Shown here: positions 11,579 through 24,900 of the stretch, piece by piece | Numbering within the stretch: the stretch's first letter is position 1 | How the letters are laid out: each line of letters begins with the position of its first letter | Assembly: GCA_001600415.1 (NCBI GenBank) | Contig: BCJX01000003.1 | Location: 1,108,809-1,172,808, forward strand | Reading direction: 5' to 3' | Origin: Pascua guehoae | Taxonomy: Eukaryota; Basidiomycota; Tremellomycetes; Trichosporonales; Trichosporonaceae | Length of the DNA: 64,000 nt | Position numbers and translations under genes: made by a program | Notes under the pieces: generated by a model | What the model was told of the DNA's origin: nothing | Seen by the model: only the letters and a program-made list of their open reading frames with translations | The model's database searches: none

Positions 11579-14500
11579 TGTGGAGAAGGTTTGGATGTGG
11601 GTGCTGTGGTTAGGGGGAGAAGTAGAGGATAGTAGTAGGTGGGCAGGGGTTGTCGAGTTTATGCCTTTAAAAGGTGGCTAGTGTGACTTGGTGGGAGCAA
11701 GGGTTGACGTCATCGCCAACAGGCGGCCTCCACCTTTGAATTGTCGGGTGCATCTGCTTCCGAGACACCGAAGACCGTGGACCGAGGTACCCCATTTGTG
11801 GTCATCGATCGCTCAAGTTTGGCGAGTACACGTCCATATGAGTGTTCTTGGTTCCTGTTACTCATACTTTGTGCCGTTCACGTTGATCGACGCTGTTAGT
11901 ATCCATGGGAGCTCTGCAAGGACGCCGCTCCAGACAATTATTGACCATGTCGTACCCTCGTCCTAAAACTGCAACCCTCAGCAAGCGATTATTGGGCTTC
12001 AATGCTCACGACCAACCTACCGTAAATCGCCAGTCTCAGCCGTTCTCATTAGGTACACACCAATACCACGTTACTCGCTCCTGTACGTGGACCCGCCTAC
12101 AATATGTCAGTACGACAAGTTAATAAGGGCATTGACTAACCTCGTTTCACTCCTTCCAACTGACAGAGGCCCCAAATCGTGTCCGGCCTTGGAACAGCCG
12201 CGTCCGTCAAGATTCCGGCTCGTACGTCCGCTCATGATCATATGCCTCGTGGCACCCACGTTGCGAAGCCTGTACAAACGTGACCCAAGGTTGGTATCAG
12301 TAGAGTCCATTCCTTGGTATTGAGCTATGAATCGGTGGTTCGAATGGCTGCTGTCATCGTCGTTCACGTCAAGGATGGACGAATGAAATTGGGAACGAGC
12401 CCACTTGTCGATTAGCATGGCCCCATTGTCGATTCGCAGTTGTCACTGTCTCGACGAGAGGGTTGAGATGGCCGCGCCAGACAGAAGAAAGGGCCCGCTT
12501 GGGCTTGCAACTGCAAACCTGCACGTCGCTCATTGCCCTCCCGACAAGCTGGAATGGAGGCCATGTGACCGCGTTGCGTCCCAGATGTTCTGGTGTCAGA
12601 AGCAGACAGAAAACGCCTTGCGGGCTTGCACAGTACGCCGTTTGTGGCAATCGGGCTGCAAAGTTCTGAGCACAGAAACCATATTCCCGCGATGTACAGA
12701 ATCACCGACGCCAGCAGGGGGCAGACCACAAACGTACAGGACCCCATTTCAATTCTTCGCAGAGTGGGACTGGTACAGAACAATTATAGAACTATGGACA
12801 TCCCGACTTGGTGTGACTTTCCCTTTGCCCATGTTTGACCAAGGAACCGCCGAGGCCGAGGCCGAGACTTGTTCCGACGAACGGCACCTATGGCTCACCC
12901 TTGATCCTAGGCCAGTGTGCGGACCTCTGTCCACGATACAAACTTTACAACTTTGGGGCCTTTCAGATATAGACTTGCGGTGCAGGCCACAGGGCCAGGG
13001 TGGGAATTGCGCCAGTGTGTATCCTCCGGCAGTATGATGTGACCATTTGTGGCACGACGTGCCGAGGTTCGGGTGAAACCGAGTCCAGAACCCCAGAGTC
13101 CACCCGAAGCACCATCAAAGCTCATGGGTTGCACCCGCCATGCTCAAACATGCATGAACACGGTCGTGTCGGTGGTACCGGGTCGTACGCGCTCGCGTGA
13201 ATAGTATGTTTTGGTGTGCCGCAGTCGGCACATTCGGCACCGTCAGAGTGCCCGGTAGTGTCACTAGGGTCGCGTCTGGGCCTGGGTGCCACTTTCCGTC
13301 CAGTCGGTGTAGAGCCATTTTTGGAACTAGTAATGCACACAAAGGCACATTGGCACTACCCTTGAACGACGCAGGATTCTGCCGACTGCGCCTCACCTAT
13401 GCACTCGCGTGCGCGCGTGCGGGTGTGCCCCAAAACGTGTCCCCTCGAACGCGTCGCCTCCATGGCGTGGACTGTTGCACTCGTAGACGGACGGCTCGAT
13501 CAACCGGCCGCCCTGGTGAGTGGGCAGTATGGAATGCACACAGAGTACGACTATCTTCGGCCCGGTTGTCGACATTGCACAGTCCCGACCGCACTTGGAC
13601 GTCGCGTCGCGCGTATATAGTAGATCTGGAGAGTGCAATCTCAAACGCCACCGCCACGTCGCCCGACGCCACCGCCTACCGGGTCGCGTCGCGCTCCGGC
13701 GCCCGCCTGTACGTGACGACACCGCATTGTGTTTCGGGGGATGAGCAACGTGCAATGTGCATTGTGTGACGAGGACGGAGGACTGCGGTCTGCGGAGAGT
13801 TATTTTCGCACATGTACAGAATTCTCATGCCTTGTGCGCGTGTGTATTCAGTATGTGTACTGTGTATACTGTGCACAGGAGGTAGGGACAATACAGGACG
13901 CGTTCAGGACGAGCACCGGTCTATCGTGATGAAAAGCAGACTAGTTTGCGGCGATGCGGTCCTACCAAACTGTGCTTGCGGACAGCTTCTGTCCCACACC
14001 TATGGAGATGGTAATGGCCAGACTCTGTACACAGCAATACCACATATCTATACGGCCTCGATCCGCTGTTTGTGTTGTGCGAGAGTGGCTGTGTGAGCGG
14101 TTGCACAGCAGCGCTCGACAGAAACACAAGGTGTGCATGTCCACTGACTTAGGACATAGATGCATACAGTAGACGCAGACTGTACAGCCGTTTGGATGGC
14201 CTTTGGGTGGCGGTGTCGAAAATAGCCGCTCATAGCCTTGGTTGTTATCATGTTAGGGAGTGGTCAGGGACAGCGCGTCCACCGCGGTTCCGACACGCGA
14301 CTGCGGTGCGCCACGGGATGATTTCAACTCGAGCACTATTATTAATAGCAAATGTTCCAGCAAGGCACTGCACCCGCACCTAAGCCTTTGTTATTGACTG
14401 GTTGCCGTGGTTGTTCAACGTTTGGTACGCCCGTCGTGTCCCCGCTTTGTCCCGTTTCCTGGATCGCAGACTGTGCATCGCCTGAAACTTGTCCACAACC

Positions 14501-15549
14501 CTGAGGGTGGCGCTGCAACATACCGTACGCGTCTGTGCCAATTGCCTAGATGTGACCGTGCTATATACGCCACAGCCGCCAGTCGGCTGGGGGGTGCGGG
14601 GCCAAAGGGAAGGCAACCAAGGAAAGGACATTACTGCAGTATAATGTGCACTGCTATGTGCTGGGGCCAACTGCGCAAGAAAGTACAAGAATAATAATGT
14701 GCCCTGTTCCGTGCCCGCCTGGGCTACCCTACTAAGCCAGTGCGTTTGTGCCTCGGGCTGCTTGTGATCGTGTGCCTCGCTTCTATCAGGTCTATCGGGT
14801 CCAACCACCCTCCCCCCGGACATCACACTACTCCCTCGTACTCTACTCTACTCTTCCCTGTCCCTCTACAGTGCACGACTGTGCAGTAACTTGCAGCAGG
14901 GTTGCACTTGTTTGAAAAAGCACAGTCCCCCGTCCAGACCCGGGCTTCTTCCTTCCTTTCTCCTTCTCCATTCGCGTTTCTCCACCACCTCGCCACCACT
15001 CATTAACTGCATTCGACGCTCACTTTCTTTCCCTTCCTTCACCCTCATCCTCATCCTCACCCCCTTCACATCTGCGACACTCCTCCTCTTTGAGTCGTCT
15101 ACAACGCTCTGGTAGCTTTGTTCACGACCCGAAAGCACTCGCTCCACGCCCAAGCCTCTTCTCTTCACAAACGGCACGCACCACGCAGCAAGGACATTGA
15201 CTTTGTCCGTGAGTGTTACATACATGTCATTGCGCGCACGCATCCGTGTCTTGCTCTTCCCGTCGCCCCTCTTCGACTCTGTCCCCACACATCCATCCCA
15301 AACCCCAACCCCACCCCGAACCCCACCCCCATCTCCGCCTCTGCCAAGGCCTAGGACGGTATGGATCGCGCACCCACTTTGTCCAGCCTCTATTCTCCAG
15401 TGCTGCCTGTCCATAAAACCCACACGTCTGCCCCCCGTTCTCCCTTTGCTCGCCGTGGAGCATTCACGCTCACATTCACTCAGTCAAGGTCGATTCAAGG
15501 TTACATTCTTTCGATACCGAGCTGAAATACAAAACTCAACTTCAAAAAC
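11579..15549. other. 4-kb gene-free stretch
   Basis: I read both strands and found no exon series matching a known family. The longest frame (about 210 codons at 12405-13037) has random-looking composition. GC is lower and more even than in genes. From about 14800 to 15520 the plus strand becomes strongly C/T-rich with CATCC and CACCC runs, which looks like the promoter and 5' leader of the gene at 15550. A CATAAAA box is near 15412. Confidence 0.55.
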
Positions 15550-16490
15550 ATGTTCGCCAAGCTCCTCACCCTTGCCCTCGCGGCCTCGTCTACCCTCGCT
15601 TTCCCCTCGAAGCGTTCATTCTCGGGCCGTACGACGTTTTACACGACGACCGACTCGGACCCGATGACTGCGTGCGGTGTACTGTACTCGTATGTCTTCT
15701 GTGCTGAAGCCATGCCATGCGGGCCATGTGGGGATGCTGACTCGGCAGATCCGACGACGAGCAAATTGTTGCCATTAACACGGCCCAATGGGATATTAGT
15801 TTGTGCAACTCGTACATCACGGTCGAGTACCAGGGAAAGCAAGTGACCGCTAAGATCCTGGATGAATGCGCGTCCTGCTCCTTTGGCCAGATCGATCTTT
15901 CGCCCGGTGCTATGGAGCCACTCGTCGGATCGGACTACGTCACGATCGGCGAGGTCACTTCCAGCTGGTGGTTCAACGGCAATGGCGGCGGCGACAGCGG
16001 GTCTAGCGCATCGCAGGACCCTGCGCCGTCCTCGACTGCGTCGGCGTCGGCGTCGGCATCGGGTTCGATGTCGGCTTCGACGTCTACTTCGGCGTCGGCT
16101 TCGGCGTCGCCCACTCCTTCCGGTACCCCTGGCAAGGTGTTCAATGTCCAGTATGATGAGGCCGCCGCTTCTCCTTCGGCCACTGAGGCTTCGGCGTCGG
16201 CATCGGCATCGGCCACGGATGCCTCGCCCTCTGATGTCTCTGCCTCGCCGTCGGCTGCGGCGGCCTCGGCTTCTGACGCGGCTCCTTCGTCAGCTTCTGT
16301 GGCCTCGGATGATGGGGCCTCCGCCTCCGCGGCACCCTCGACCGAGCCGTCCGCTACCCCCTCCGCATCTGGCGTCGCCGTATCCCAGGACCCCGCCGGA
16401 GCCGCTTCCACCACCTCCCAGGCCGGCACCACCTCCACTGGCGGTGCGAAGCAGTGCAAACGCCGCGTTCGCCGCGACCGCCACCACTAA
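15550..16490 (+). CDS. Secreted expansin-like/RlpA-like DPBB protein with Ser/Ala-rich tail
   Basis: Two exons, 15550-15689 and 15749-16490, give about 293 residues. A clear signal peptide (MFAKLLTLALAASSTLAF) is followed by a Kex2-like KR site. The small double-psi beta-barrel has RTTFYTTTDSDPMTACG, EQIVAINTAQWD, SLCNSYITVEYQGKQV, ILDECASCSFGQIDLSPGAM and a closing SSWWFNG. The ACG, LC and DECASC cysteines and the SFGQIDLSPGAM block are those of fungal expansin-like/barwin-type proteins. These loosen or bind wall polysaccharide rather than hydrolyse it. The remaining ~170 residues are Ser/Ala/Thr-Pro, probably O-mannosylated, and end in a basic cluster KRRVRRDRHH. I see no GPI signal, so it is probably released or loosely wall-bound. 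Confidence 0.88.
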
Positions 16491-17575
16491 AGTATGGCGC
16501 GTGGATGAAACCCAAGACTCTGTGACGTAGACTCGATGTCCGTCCTCTGTTCTTGTCCCCATACTCTAAGCTCCCGCGGCCGGCCTGCGGAGCTACTTTA
16601 CTTGAATTATGACCTCCGAGGCGCATTCTGTAGACGCCAGTGGTGTATATGCATTGCTCCCGACTGGTTCGGGGTATCCTCGCAAATTGTGGTGTAGCGG
16701 TGGTGCATGCTTCTGCACGTGGAATAACCACCAGGCAGTTAGCTGCAGGGACAGATTATTGTCAAGCGCGTCATGCGAAGGCGAAGAGTCACAGTGGAGG
16801 GGCATGAACAACTACTGTGCGCTGCAAGTGCTCTGTGGAGCTCGGAACAGTCGTCGCGACGCGTGCACGACGCGCTAGTTTTATGAGAGCCGCGTACCGT
16901 CGATGAGATATGAGTGTTGGTATGGACGCGCCCTCGTCAGCGTTTGTCAGTGCGACTGATATTAGTCCCCTAAAGCCGGTGACAACTGGGTCTGGGTTCT
17001 TTCGTTTCTTGTTTCAGCGTTGATCTTCTCGCGTGCTCGTGTACGCGCGTACGTGCGGGCTCTCCGCTGCCAAGCCACGTGGGCGCCAAGTGCAATCAGA
17101 CAGTCGTGCCTGTCCTGCAGTATAGGCTATATATAACCCTTCTAGACATCTACCACCGTCCCGCCCCACGTAAATGCCCATACCCCCTCTATGACACGTC
17201 ATTTAGGCAGTTCATAAGACGCCACATGGTGCCATGCCACTTGCGTTTCATGATTCCGACAAGTGACTAGACAAGAGGGCCGGGCGCGTCTCACCTGTCT
17301 CGTTTGTCTCACATTCCCTCCTCACAAGACCGTGCGCCACACGCCACATTATCTCTGACCGACCGTGCGCCACATTATCTCTGACAAAGGCATTGCGACC
17401 GAGGTTTGGGTCAGGCATCCCTGTCACCACCTCGGGTATCGTTGCAACCTTTGTACGCCACTCGTCACTGGCAGAGTTGGTGTGGAGACTGCTGCCCAAC
17501 ACACGCACGGCCAGTGCCCACGACACACACGACACGCACGACAACTCGAGATTTGCACAGTTCTCGCGAGGTACC
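16491..17575. other. Intergenic stretch with a short direct repeat
   Basis: This is the 3' flank of the expansin-like gene and the promoter of the next gene. A direct repeat ACCGTGCGCCACA...TTATCTCTGAC occurs twice at about 17328-17385. No gene is seen. Confidence 0.55.
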
Positions 17576-19730
17576 ATGCGTCCTCTATCGTTTCTTGTCC
17601 TCCTGGGCATTTCAAGCCTTCCGTTCGGCCATGCACAGGATCAATCGGACGCTGCATCGCTCGCGTCCACCGCGAACGAGGAGAGCGACGCGTCGCAAAC
17701 GCCTTCGAGCGATTCCGAGTCGACCCCCAGCACCAGTATCCAGGACGGACCTGCACCGAGTGCCACTGCGCCAGGCGCCACATCGTCGCCGACTGTTGTC
17801 TCAAGCTCGGACACTGGCTCCTTTGCGCCAAACTTGTTTTTCAACTGGACCTTCGATCCCGTAGCTGGTTGGATTCACGTGGCACCCGATGTCAGAGAGT
17901 CTATCAAAGACGCCGGTCCCGAAACGAGCTGGATGTACGACTTTCAGTCCACCGAGAACGTCTCATTGGGCACGGAAAATACCAACTACCCAGTGGGTAG
18001 TGGACATGTCTCTGCGTTTGGGAGAATTGAAGTGCTCCGGAGGTTTGCTTCATTCTTTCAGGGTAAAGCGATTTACATGTCTGGGACGTCGACCAACGTG
18101 ACCGATGACTTTTTCAGAGGCATGGAGCTTGTAACTGTGTCTCTCAACAACGACAGCAACACGGCACTTCAACTTCTAAGCGGTGGCAAGCGAACCGCCA
18201 TCTCTCATACCAATGGGAGCTGGGAACTCGCCGCCGACATGGGACGATTTTGGGGTCCATACACGTCTTACTCTACCTTTCAAACGCAAGAGATAGTACG
18301 GGGCGACATCTTGACGGTCGACCGTTTAACGTACACTCTGGGGATTCAGACAGATGCGTAAGTCCGGCGAGTGCAGAGCCGTAAAGCAGAGTCGTGGAGC
18401 TGACATTCCAGAGAGACAATCGACGATGTTCCCGTTTCTGTGGAATATGCCATCTTGTCAGACTATTCAGTCAATCCCATCTTTTCATTCCAAGGAAACT
18501 GGACACTGGAGAATAATTGTGCGTGACCAGTAACCCGACGTGTATGTACTCACTACCCAGTGCCTCCGTTGTATCCCTACATGAAAGGATGTTGCGACAA
18601 TGTCACCGTCGACATCCCCGCCAACACTAGCCTCCTTCTCGTCAATGGAACGGTCGGACCGGAATTTGGCTCGTTCGTTGCAGACTTTGAGCCGCGCGCT
18701 CCAGGATACTTTCCTACCCCATTCCTGGCGCAAATGGCGCCCACCACTTACAACCCGACTTATGCACCTGCGCCCCTGGTAATGCAGACGCTCGATCCCA
18801 AGGTCAAGTATACCATGACCCTCGCATCGAATACGAGCTCATGGCGGCCTGGCCTCCCTTCATTTGGTATGGGCGTCCACAGTGTGACATTCTTTTCTGG
18901 GTACGTGACCCACGTTTGTGAATTGCTAACGAGACCAGAGCCAGCGTCAACAATACCAACAATACCAACAACACCAGCGATACCAACAATGCCAGCAACA
19001 CTGGCGACAGCAGCACCAACAATGAGCCAACAGATGCAGCGTCCAACAATACAAAGAACAAGTCGGCAGTCCCAGTCGGAGCCATTGCGGGTGGTGTAGT
19101 GAGTCTGAATTTCCCTCGGATTCATCATGGCTGACTGGTCAGGTCGGCGGCGTTGCAGGGGCCGCCTTGATCATCGGAGCCATATGGCTGTGCTGCGCAC
19201 GGCGCCGGGCCAAGCCCCGCCCCACCTCGGTCGACAGAGTCGTCTCTGGCTTTACGATCGACGACGACGACGAAGAAGTTCTCGACCCGTCCTCTGCCGC
19301 GTATGAAAACAAGGCCCAAGGTAGCCTGGGCGGCTACTCTGGTCATCGGACCGCGACGACTCGGACCAGTTCGAGCGGTGGATACACGCTTCCCCCACAC
19401 CCGAGTACGGACGACGGGTCCTCGAGCGCTGAAGCGCCGACGACCGCCGTGGGCCGCCCTGCCCCTCGAGCCGCTGACGCTGCCCCATCCAAGAGACCCC
19501 GAACGATGCGAGAACGCGCCACCAGGATGATGCCCCGCCCACCCCGAGCCCACAGGTTCCAACAAGAGGAGGACGGGGGGTCCGTGGCGCCCGAGGGCGA
19601 AATTGTCGAACTCATCCCCCCGACGTACAACCCTGCGTGGCTTAACAACCGAGCGGCCGCCGGTGCGAGCACTCCTGCAGGTAACACCGAATCCGGACCG
19701 AGTGGTACTGGCGGTACCACCCGCCCCTAA
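17576..19730 (+). CDS. Type I membrane glycoprotein with Asn-rich stalk and cytoplasmic PPxY motif
   Basis: Five exons (17576-18357, 18412-18518, 18561-18900, 18939-19098, 19143-19730) give 658 residues in phase. A signal peptide (MRPLSFLVLLGISSLPFGHA) is followed by a Ser/Thr-rich region to about residue 80. A ~360-residue ectodomain follows with many N-glycosylation sequons (NWT, NVS, NVT, NGS, NTS) and a CC pair. Before the membrane is an Asn stalk (NNTNNTNNTSDTNN). One transmembrane helix lies at about 456-479, opening with GAIAGGVV. The ~180-residue tail has an acidic DDDDEE patch, and near its end PPTYNPAWLNNR at about 622-633. I do not recognise the ectodomain family. The layout suits a surface sensor or adhesin, and the PPTY could recruit a WW-domain protein such as Rsp5. 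ATG 17576 is chosen because it opens the signal peptide. Confidence 0.85.
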
Positions 19731-20267
19731 TGGGCGGCAACCACGAGGATGCGAACGGCTCAGCAAGCCCCCAATACCTCGCCGCCTGTAATGGCACCCG
19801 CCACACATTACGACCGTTCCTGCCGATACCCCACATGACGGTACTTTCCCATTCCGGCCTACTCATCCGCCGAGTACATTCTTGGGCCATGTTTGTTCTC
19901 CGTCGCGCGTATTGTTCAACCTCAATCGTATCATTCATTATACCCAGCGTACCGACCTCGTCCAGCGCCTGCAACTCCTATCCGCCGCCTGCGTGCCCAA
20001 CCCATTGCACTACCGCACTCTCGACCTCTACTCTGTTTCACCTACGAGTAAACGTGCCCAGAGTCGCCGTGGTCCCGTTGTCCAACCTGTCGTTTTTATT
20101 GTGGTTAGTATATATTACAGTAAATAGCAGTCCGGTAGCCCCGTCTTTTAGCATATCGTGACCCAAACTGCATAATGATTCTACTCTGAGACTCCCTGAC
20201 TCTCCCTTTTGACTACTGAACATACTATCTGCGATGACCCACTGTCTCCCAAGGCTCGCCCTGCCTT
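19731..20267. other. Convergent 3' flanks
   Basis: 537 bp between the membrane glycoprotein and the transporter. It is Pro/Ser-codon-like but has no supported exon. It is AT-richer near 20090-20170, as expected for 3' ends. Confidence 0.5.
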
Positions 20268-21927
20268 CTACCTGTACCGGAAGTCCTCGTCGCCCTCGAT
20301 AATGACCTGGCCGCGATCCGCGCGGCGGTTCTGGTACTTGAACCAACAGTAGAGAATGGTGATGAGGATGAGTTCGACAATGTTGAGTGCGACCGTGAGG
20401 AACACGCCAGTGGGATAGCCCTGTGCAGCCTCAGACTCCTTAAAGGCGACCGCGGCAATGATGCCTCCCACGGCACCGAAGGCGACGACGAGAGCCGACG
20501 TAAACGCCCGCTTGCTCTGGGCGCGGATACTCGTTTGCGACCACGACACGATGAGGGGCACGCCGCCGTAGCCGCCCGCAAAGGCCATGACGACACCGAC
20601 GTAGCGCCCAGCGAGGTGCTTGTGCTCGAGCTGCGAGTACAGGACGGTGCCTACGAGGAGCTCGATGGCGTTGAAGGCCACCATCTGCATGCGCCAGCCG
20701 TACTTGTCGGCCAGTTTGGAGCAGATGAAGGTTTGGAGGAAACAGAAGACGGCGGGGGGGCAAACGAGAATCTGAGCCAGTGCGTTGTTGAACCCTGTGG
20801 CAGTGTTAGCGTTTGCTTGGCGGGGGCACAGGCGCATGCTAGGTGTGGATGAGATCTGGGTCTGGAAGTATGCTAGGTGTGGAGTGGACCTAGGACTCAC
20901 CCATTTCGGCCAGAATACGCGGCTGGAAATATGCGAGCGTGTAGGCGCCCATGGCGGCTGCGCAAAAGCAGTACCCAAAGATCCAAATCTTAAAGTCGGC
21001 CGCGTATTGGAGCATCTTGTGCACGGTAAGAGGGTCGGGGACCGAGTCGGCCCTGTCGCGCTCGATGCGGGTGGTGATGAGCTTGCGCTCGTCGTCGGTG
21101 AGGAACCTGGCGCGGTCGGGAAAATCGACAATAAATAGCACTCCGCAAACGCCAATGACAATGGTAATAATGCCGCACAGGATGAGGATCCACTGCCAGC
21201 CGCGGTAGTCTGCCGTTCCGTCCATCTGCGACACGGCGTAGGTGAAGATGCCTGCAAAGCCCGAGATGACGGTCGACGAGTTGTAGAAGAACATGTTGCG
21301 GATCGCCATGTTGCGCCGCGGGTACCAGCAGTTGATGAGGTATACTGCCCCCGGAAAAAGTACCGATTCTAGGCCGCCAAGAAGGACGCGGAGCACGGCC
21401 AGCTCCCACCAGTGGCGGATAAAGCCCATGCCGAGCGTGACGAGCCCCCACGCCGTGACGGCCAGGCCGAGCCACCAGCGCGCGCCGAATTTTCGCAGAC
21501 CCAGTTGGGACGGCACTTCGCTACAGACAGACGTCAGGGAACCCACCCAGCACTGTAGCTTCAGGACGTACCATAGAATATACGGAAAGAAAAAGACGAG
21601 CACGCAGATAGTGTACCGGTTGCCAATGCCGAATCCCAGCTCGTGGTGCATGGCCTGGTTGTTGGCCTGCTTGGCGAGCGCCATGTTGTTGCGGTCCACC
21701 AACGACACGGCGTACATGGCCGACAGGATCGGGATGAGCCGCCAGTCGACCTTGCGCATCACGCGCCGGATTTCTTCCTTGTCGAATCCTGCGTCAATGT
21801 CCAACGGTCCCCCTCCTTGAACGGAACCGGCCTCGATGTCGTCCTTGACATTTTCGACGTAGACGGCGTGGTTGTCCTTGGACTCTTCACTGTACAGGAC
21901 GGGTGTTGATGTGCGACCGACTGTCAT
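20268..21927 (-). CDS. MFS transporter, anion:cation symporter (Dal5/allantoate permease-like)
   Basis: Three exons (21572-21927, 20901-21520, 20268-20794) give 500 residues. The N-terminal tail is acidic. Then come RKVDWRLIPILSAMYAVSLV and DRNNMALAKQ, the family signature of TM1 (D-R-N/x-N-x-A). ILCEVPSQLGLRKFGARWW covers TM2 and loop 2-3, where an MFS motif A is expected. GLESVLFPGAVYLINCWYPR is the conserved TM4-5 block of the ACS family, and a DFPDRARFLTDDERKLI loop precedes the second half. The second half has TM helices to ILITILYCWFKYQNRRADRG. The family imports organic anions such as allantoate, ureidosuccinate, nicotinate, pantothenate and biotin precursors at the plasma membrane. 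The substrate cannot be read from sequence. The second intron (about 100 nt) holds a short duplication of CTAGGTGTGGA. Confidence 0.92.
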
Positions 21928-24900
21928 CTGTGCGCTGTCTGGCGAGTCCGTGTAGAAGGAAGGGTTCGGGGTGTCGGAGGGTAGTTTCTTGGTTTCTTTC
22001 TGGGAAAAGTCAAGAGGAGGTAGGACATTGTTGCAAGTATTTAAGGTGCGACCAGCACATCACAGCCACTGGGTCTCGTGCATGCCTCAAAGACTGTCAG
22101 GTTGGTAGGTTGCACATGTCTGGTAGTTGTTCCGGCAACGCAAGATGTTCAGGTTTCTCCTGTGCCACTCAAGCCTCCCAGTGCCTGATACCGGGTATCA
22201 CCGCTTCAGCTGCTGCCAGAGAGCTTGCTCGTGCATACCCTGTCAGCGGTATTCGGCGACAAACTTGTAAAAGTATTGCGTCGAGGAGATGATAAGAACA
22301 GTTGCCGAGAAACCGTGGAGCTCGCCGGAGCAGGGAGCACCAGCAACGCCGGCGACAAGGGTCCTACTCCAGCCGCGGTACAGACAACAACGGTACAGAG
22401 GCACGCCGATGCGATATTTTGTACCTTAACCGTGGGACCCCATCGGCGCCCGACTCTTCCTTTTGAGGAGCTGCCTAATCTGTCAACCCCCATGGGGAGA
22501 GGAAATGTGAGCAAACATGTGGTGACATGTGTCTATACAGTTGGAGCCGCCGCACACACGCGGATGGCCCCACATACACGGTACCGTGCGGAATGATTGC
22601 CACCGAGGTCAAGCGGCTTCATCCGCCTCGGCATTCGGATGAATACGTCAGCACCCATGTGCCACCGCCAACCCTGCCAAGAACATGCTCACAAGACCCA
22701 TAATAGACCATGATATGTACCCAACGCTGTCAGTGTCACCGTGGGACCCCTCACTACTGTAGACGACCTCTTGATCTCCACTTGCCGAGCGCCGTCCCAG
22801 GCCGCGGCCTCATCGATTGTGGTGCCTAAGCCCGGCATTGGCGGATTCCACTTGGTGGGTGTGATTGCGAAACGCCGTTGTGCAACGCCGTGTCCACAAC
22901 GTCAGCGCCGTTACGTCAGCCATCCGTTGTCATAAACTGGCACGGTTGAGTACAATAGTAGTGAAAGTCACATGTCAAACGGAACGTGAGGTATGGGCAT
23001 GCTGCTCAGAGGTGCCGGCGAGTTGAGCGTTCGGCAGCACGAGACAGGTATCAACTGGCGCCACTCACGTTCCTTTTGGACCTACGTAAGTCCGACCAGC
23101 TGGAACCAAACACTGATGCGGCGATCATGAAGCACGCATGATGCAGTCTTGAAGCGAAGTTGAGGCATGAGAGGCTGGCACCGGCAAGTCCAAACCCAGT
23201 GAGAGCACCCTGGCGTCTCGCCCAGCACGCTGCGAGTGCTTGCCTGATTAAATTGGTTTGGACTCAGAATCGCTGAACTCCGCCGCCGGCCCTCACTGCG
23301 CAACCTGGGCAACCAATTAATGATGCATGTTGGCTCTGGATCTACCAAGCCGCGGTGTTGCAGGCTGTCCCAAACGCGTGGTGAAGGGGTGCATGTTAGA
23401 TGAACATGTTAGGTAAGGGGTCGGTTGACATGCGGCCGGACGGAGAAGGAACTCCACGAGAGACACGGCACGACGTCGCAGCTGAGGCACATGATGACTG
23501 GGTGGCGTTGTTGGCTAGAGCTGGAGATGGGGATTGGTGTACGGCTGACACAATGGCAGGGCGTGAAACAGGACAAAGGGGTCAGTCTTAACACAAGAGG
23601 TCCAATTTAGTACTGACTGAGGGGGGAAGGGGGTGACGGGAGTCCAAATAGGTGTGTATGAGACGAGACGGTAGGGGTGGCAGTCGCAATAGCCGTCGTC
23701 ATTAGCCGTCGTGAATGAGCTTGTTTGAAACAAGTCACATGACTTCCCCAAATCGGAAAAACACATCAAGGCACGGTATGACGCGTTTCAACATTCCGCA
23801 AACCCCCCTGCCCGCCGGGTGGCTGCTCTCTTCCTCGGTCGCACAGTGTCCCGGGTTCCTGTGCCTGTTCCGCGTCTTCCCCCACCAACTTTGGGCCCAA
23901 ACCCGCATCACTTTGCCGTTCACCCCCTCCCTCACCCACTTACTCTCTCCTCCCGTTGGCTCAAACGGCTGTTCTCGAAACTCCCACCTAGCTCTTGAAA
24001 CTCTTTGACATTATCAGCCACTCATCATCGAATGGTGACAAGCAGCGTCGGTCGCTAATAGATCGCAACTGATACCATCGTCCCCTCCCCGCCGCCATCA
24101 TTCATCTTCTGTCTCCCACGGCCCCCGTTGTCGCAGGCGCTGTCATATGACGGCTAACGCACGCCTCCATTCCCCCCATACCACCATCTACTTCACCTTT
24201 CTCTCAAACTGTTCCAATGGCGCACTAAAGCTGGCCACCAGGTGAGATCTACCGAGGTTCGGACCCCTGGCACTAATCAAACCAGATACCTCCATCACTT
24301 GCGAACGCGAGCATTACCCCCCTACTCCCCTCTTACTCTCCTCCCACTCTTCTCTTACACCCCTCCGTCTCTCTCCGCCCCGCCATCCATTCTTACACCT
24401 GCTCCCACTGTGTTTCCCTCTCCACTCTGCACTTACACCAGTTAGCGTCCTCGTCAAGTTTCTACTCCCCATCTCGCCTCCCCCTTTCCCCATACCCCCT
24501 TCCCCCCGCCCCCCCCTCTTCCCACTACCCCAACTCGCCATCAGCCGACTCGCCAACAGCATGGACTTGAACTCAAGTGCTGATCATTGTGCAGCAGGGT
24601 TGCCTTGGTTCCAACATGTTCACTGTTACCCCGAAGGAGAGGGGAAGGTATGGGGGACAGGCTACGGGTACCGCTAGTCTGAAGGCAACCGGGGTCGGCA
24701 CCGTCGACAGCTCCATCCAACAGCATATAAAGGAGGCCAGTTGGCCTCTCTTCTCCCCATCAATCGACTTGAAGTCCAACAACCACCACCACCAACACTT
24801 TCACAACACATTCATTTACAGAGCTTTTTGGCTGGCCCAAGCTCCCACATTCGTTACAACACCACTTTCATTCACAGTACACCAACCGTTTACACCTCCG

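Noticed and set aside
12405..13037. 210-codon plus-strand frame in the gene-free stretch
   Set aside because: There is no domain-like pattern, composition is Cys/Trp/Arg-rich as in random sequence, and no plausible promoter or flanking exons are seen.
17393..17575. N-terminally extended start of the membrane glycoprotein
   Set aside because: The upstream in-frame Met would bury the clean signal peptide that begins at 17576.
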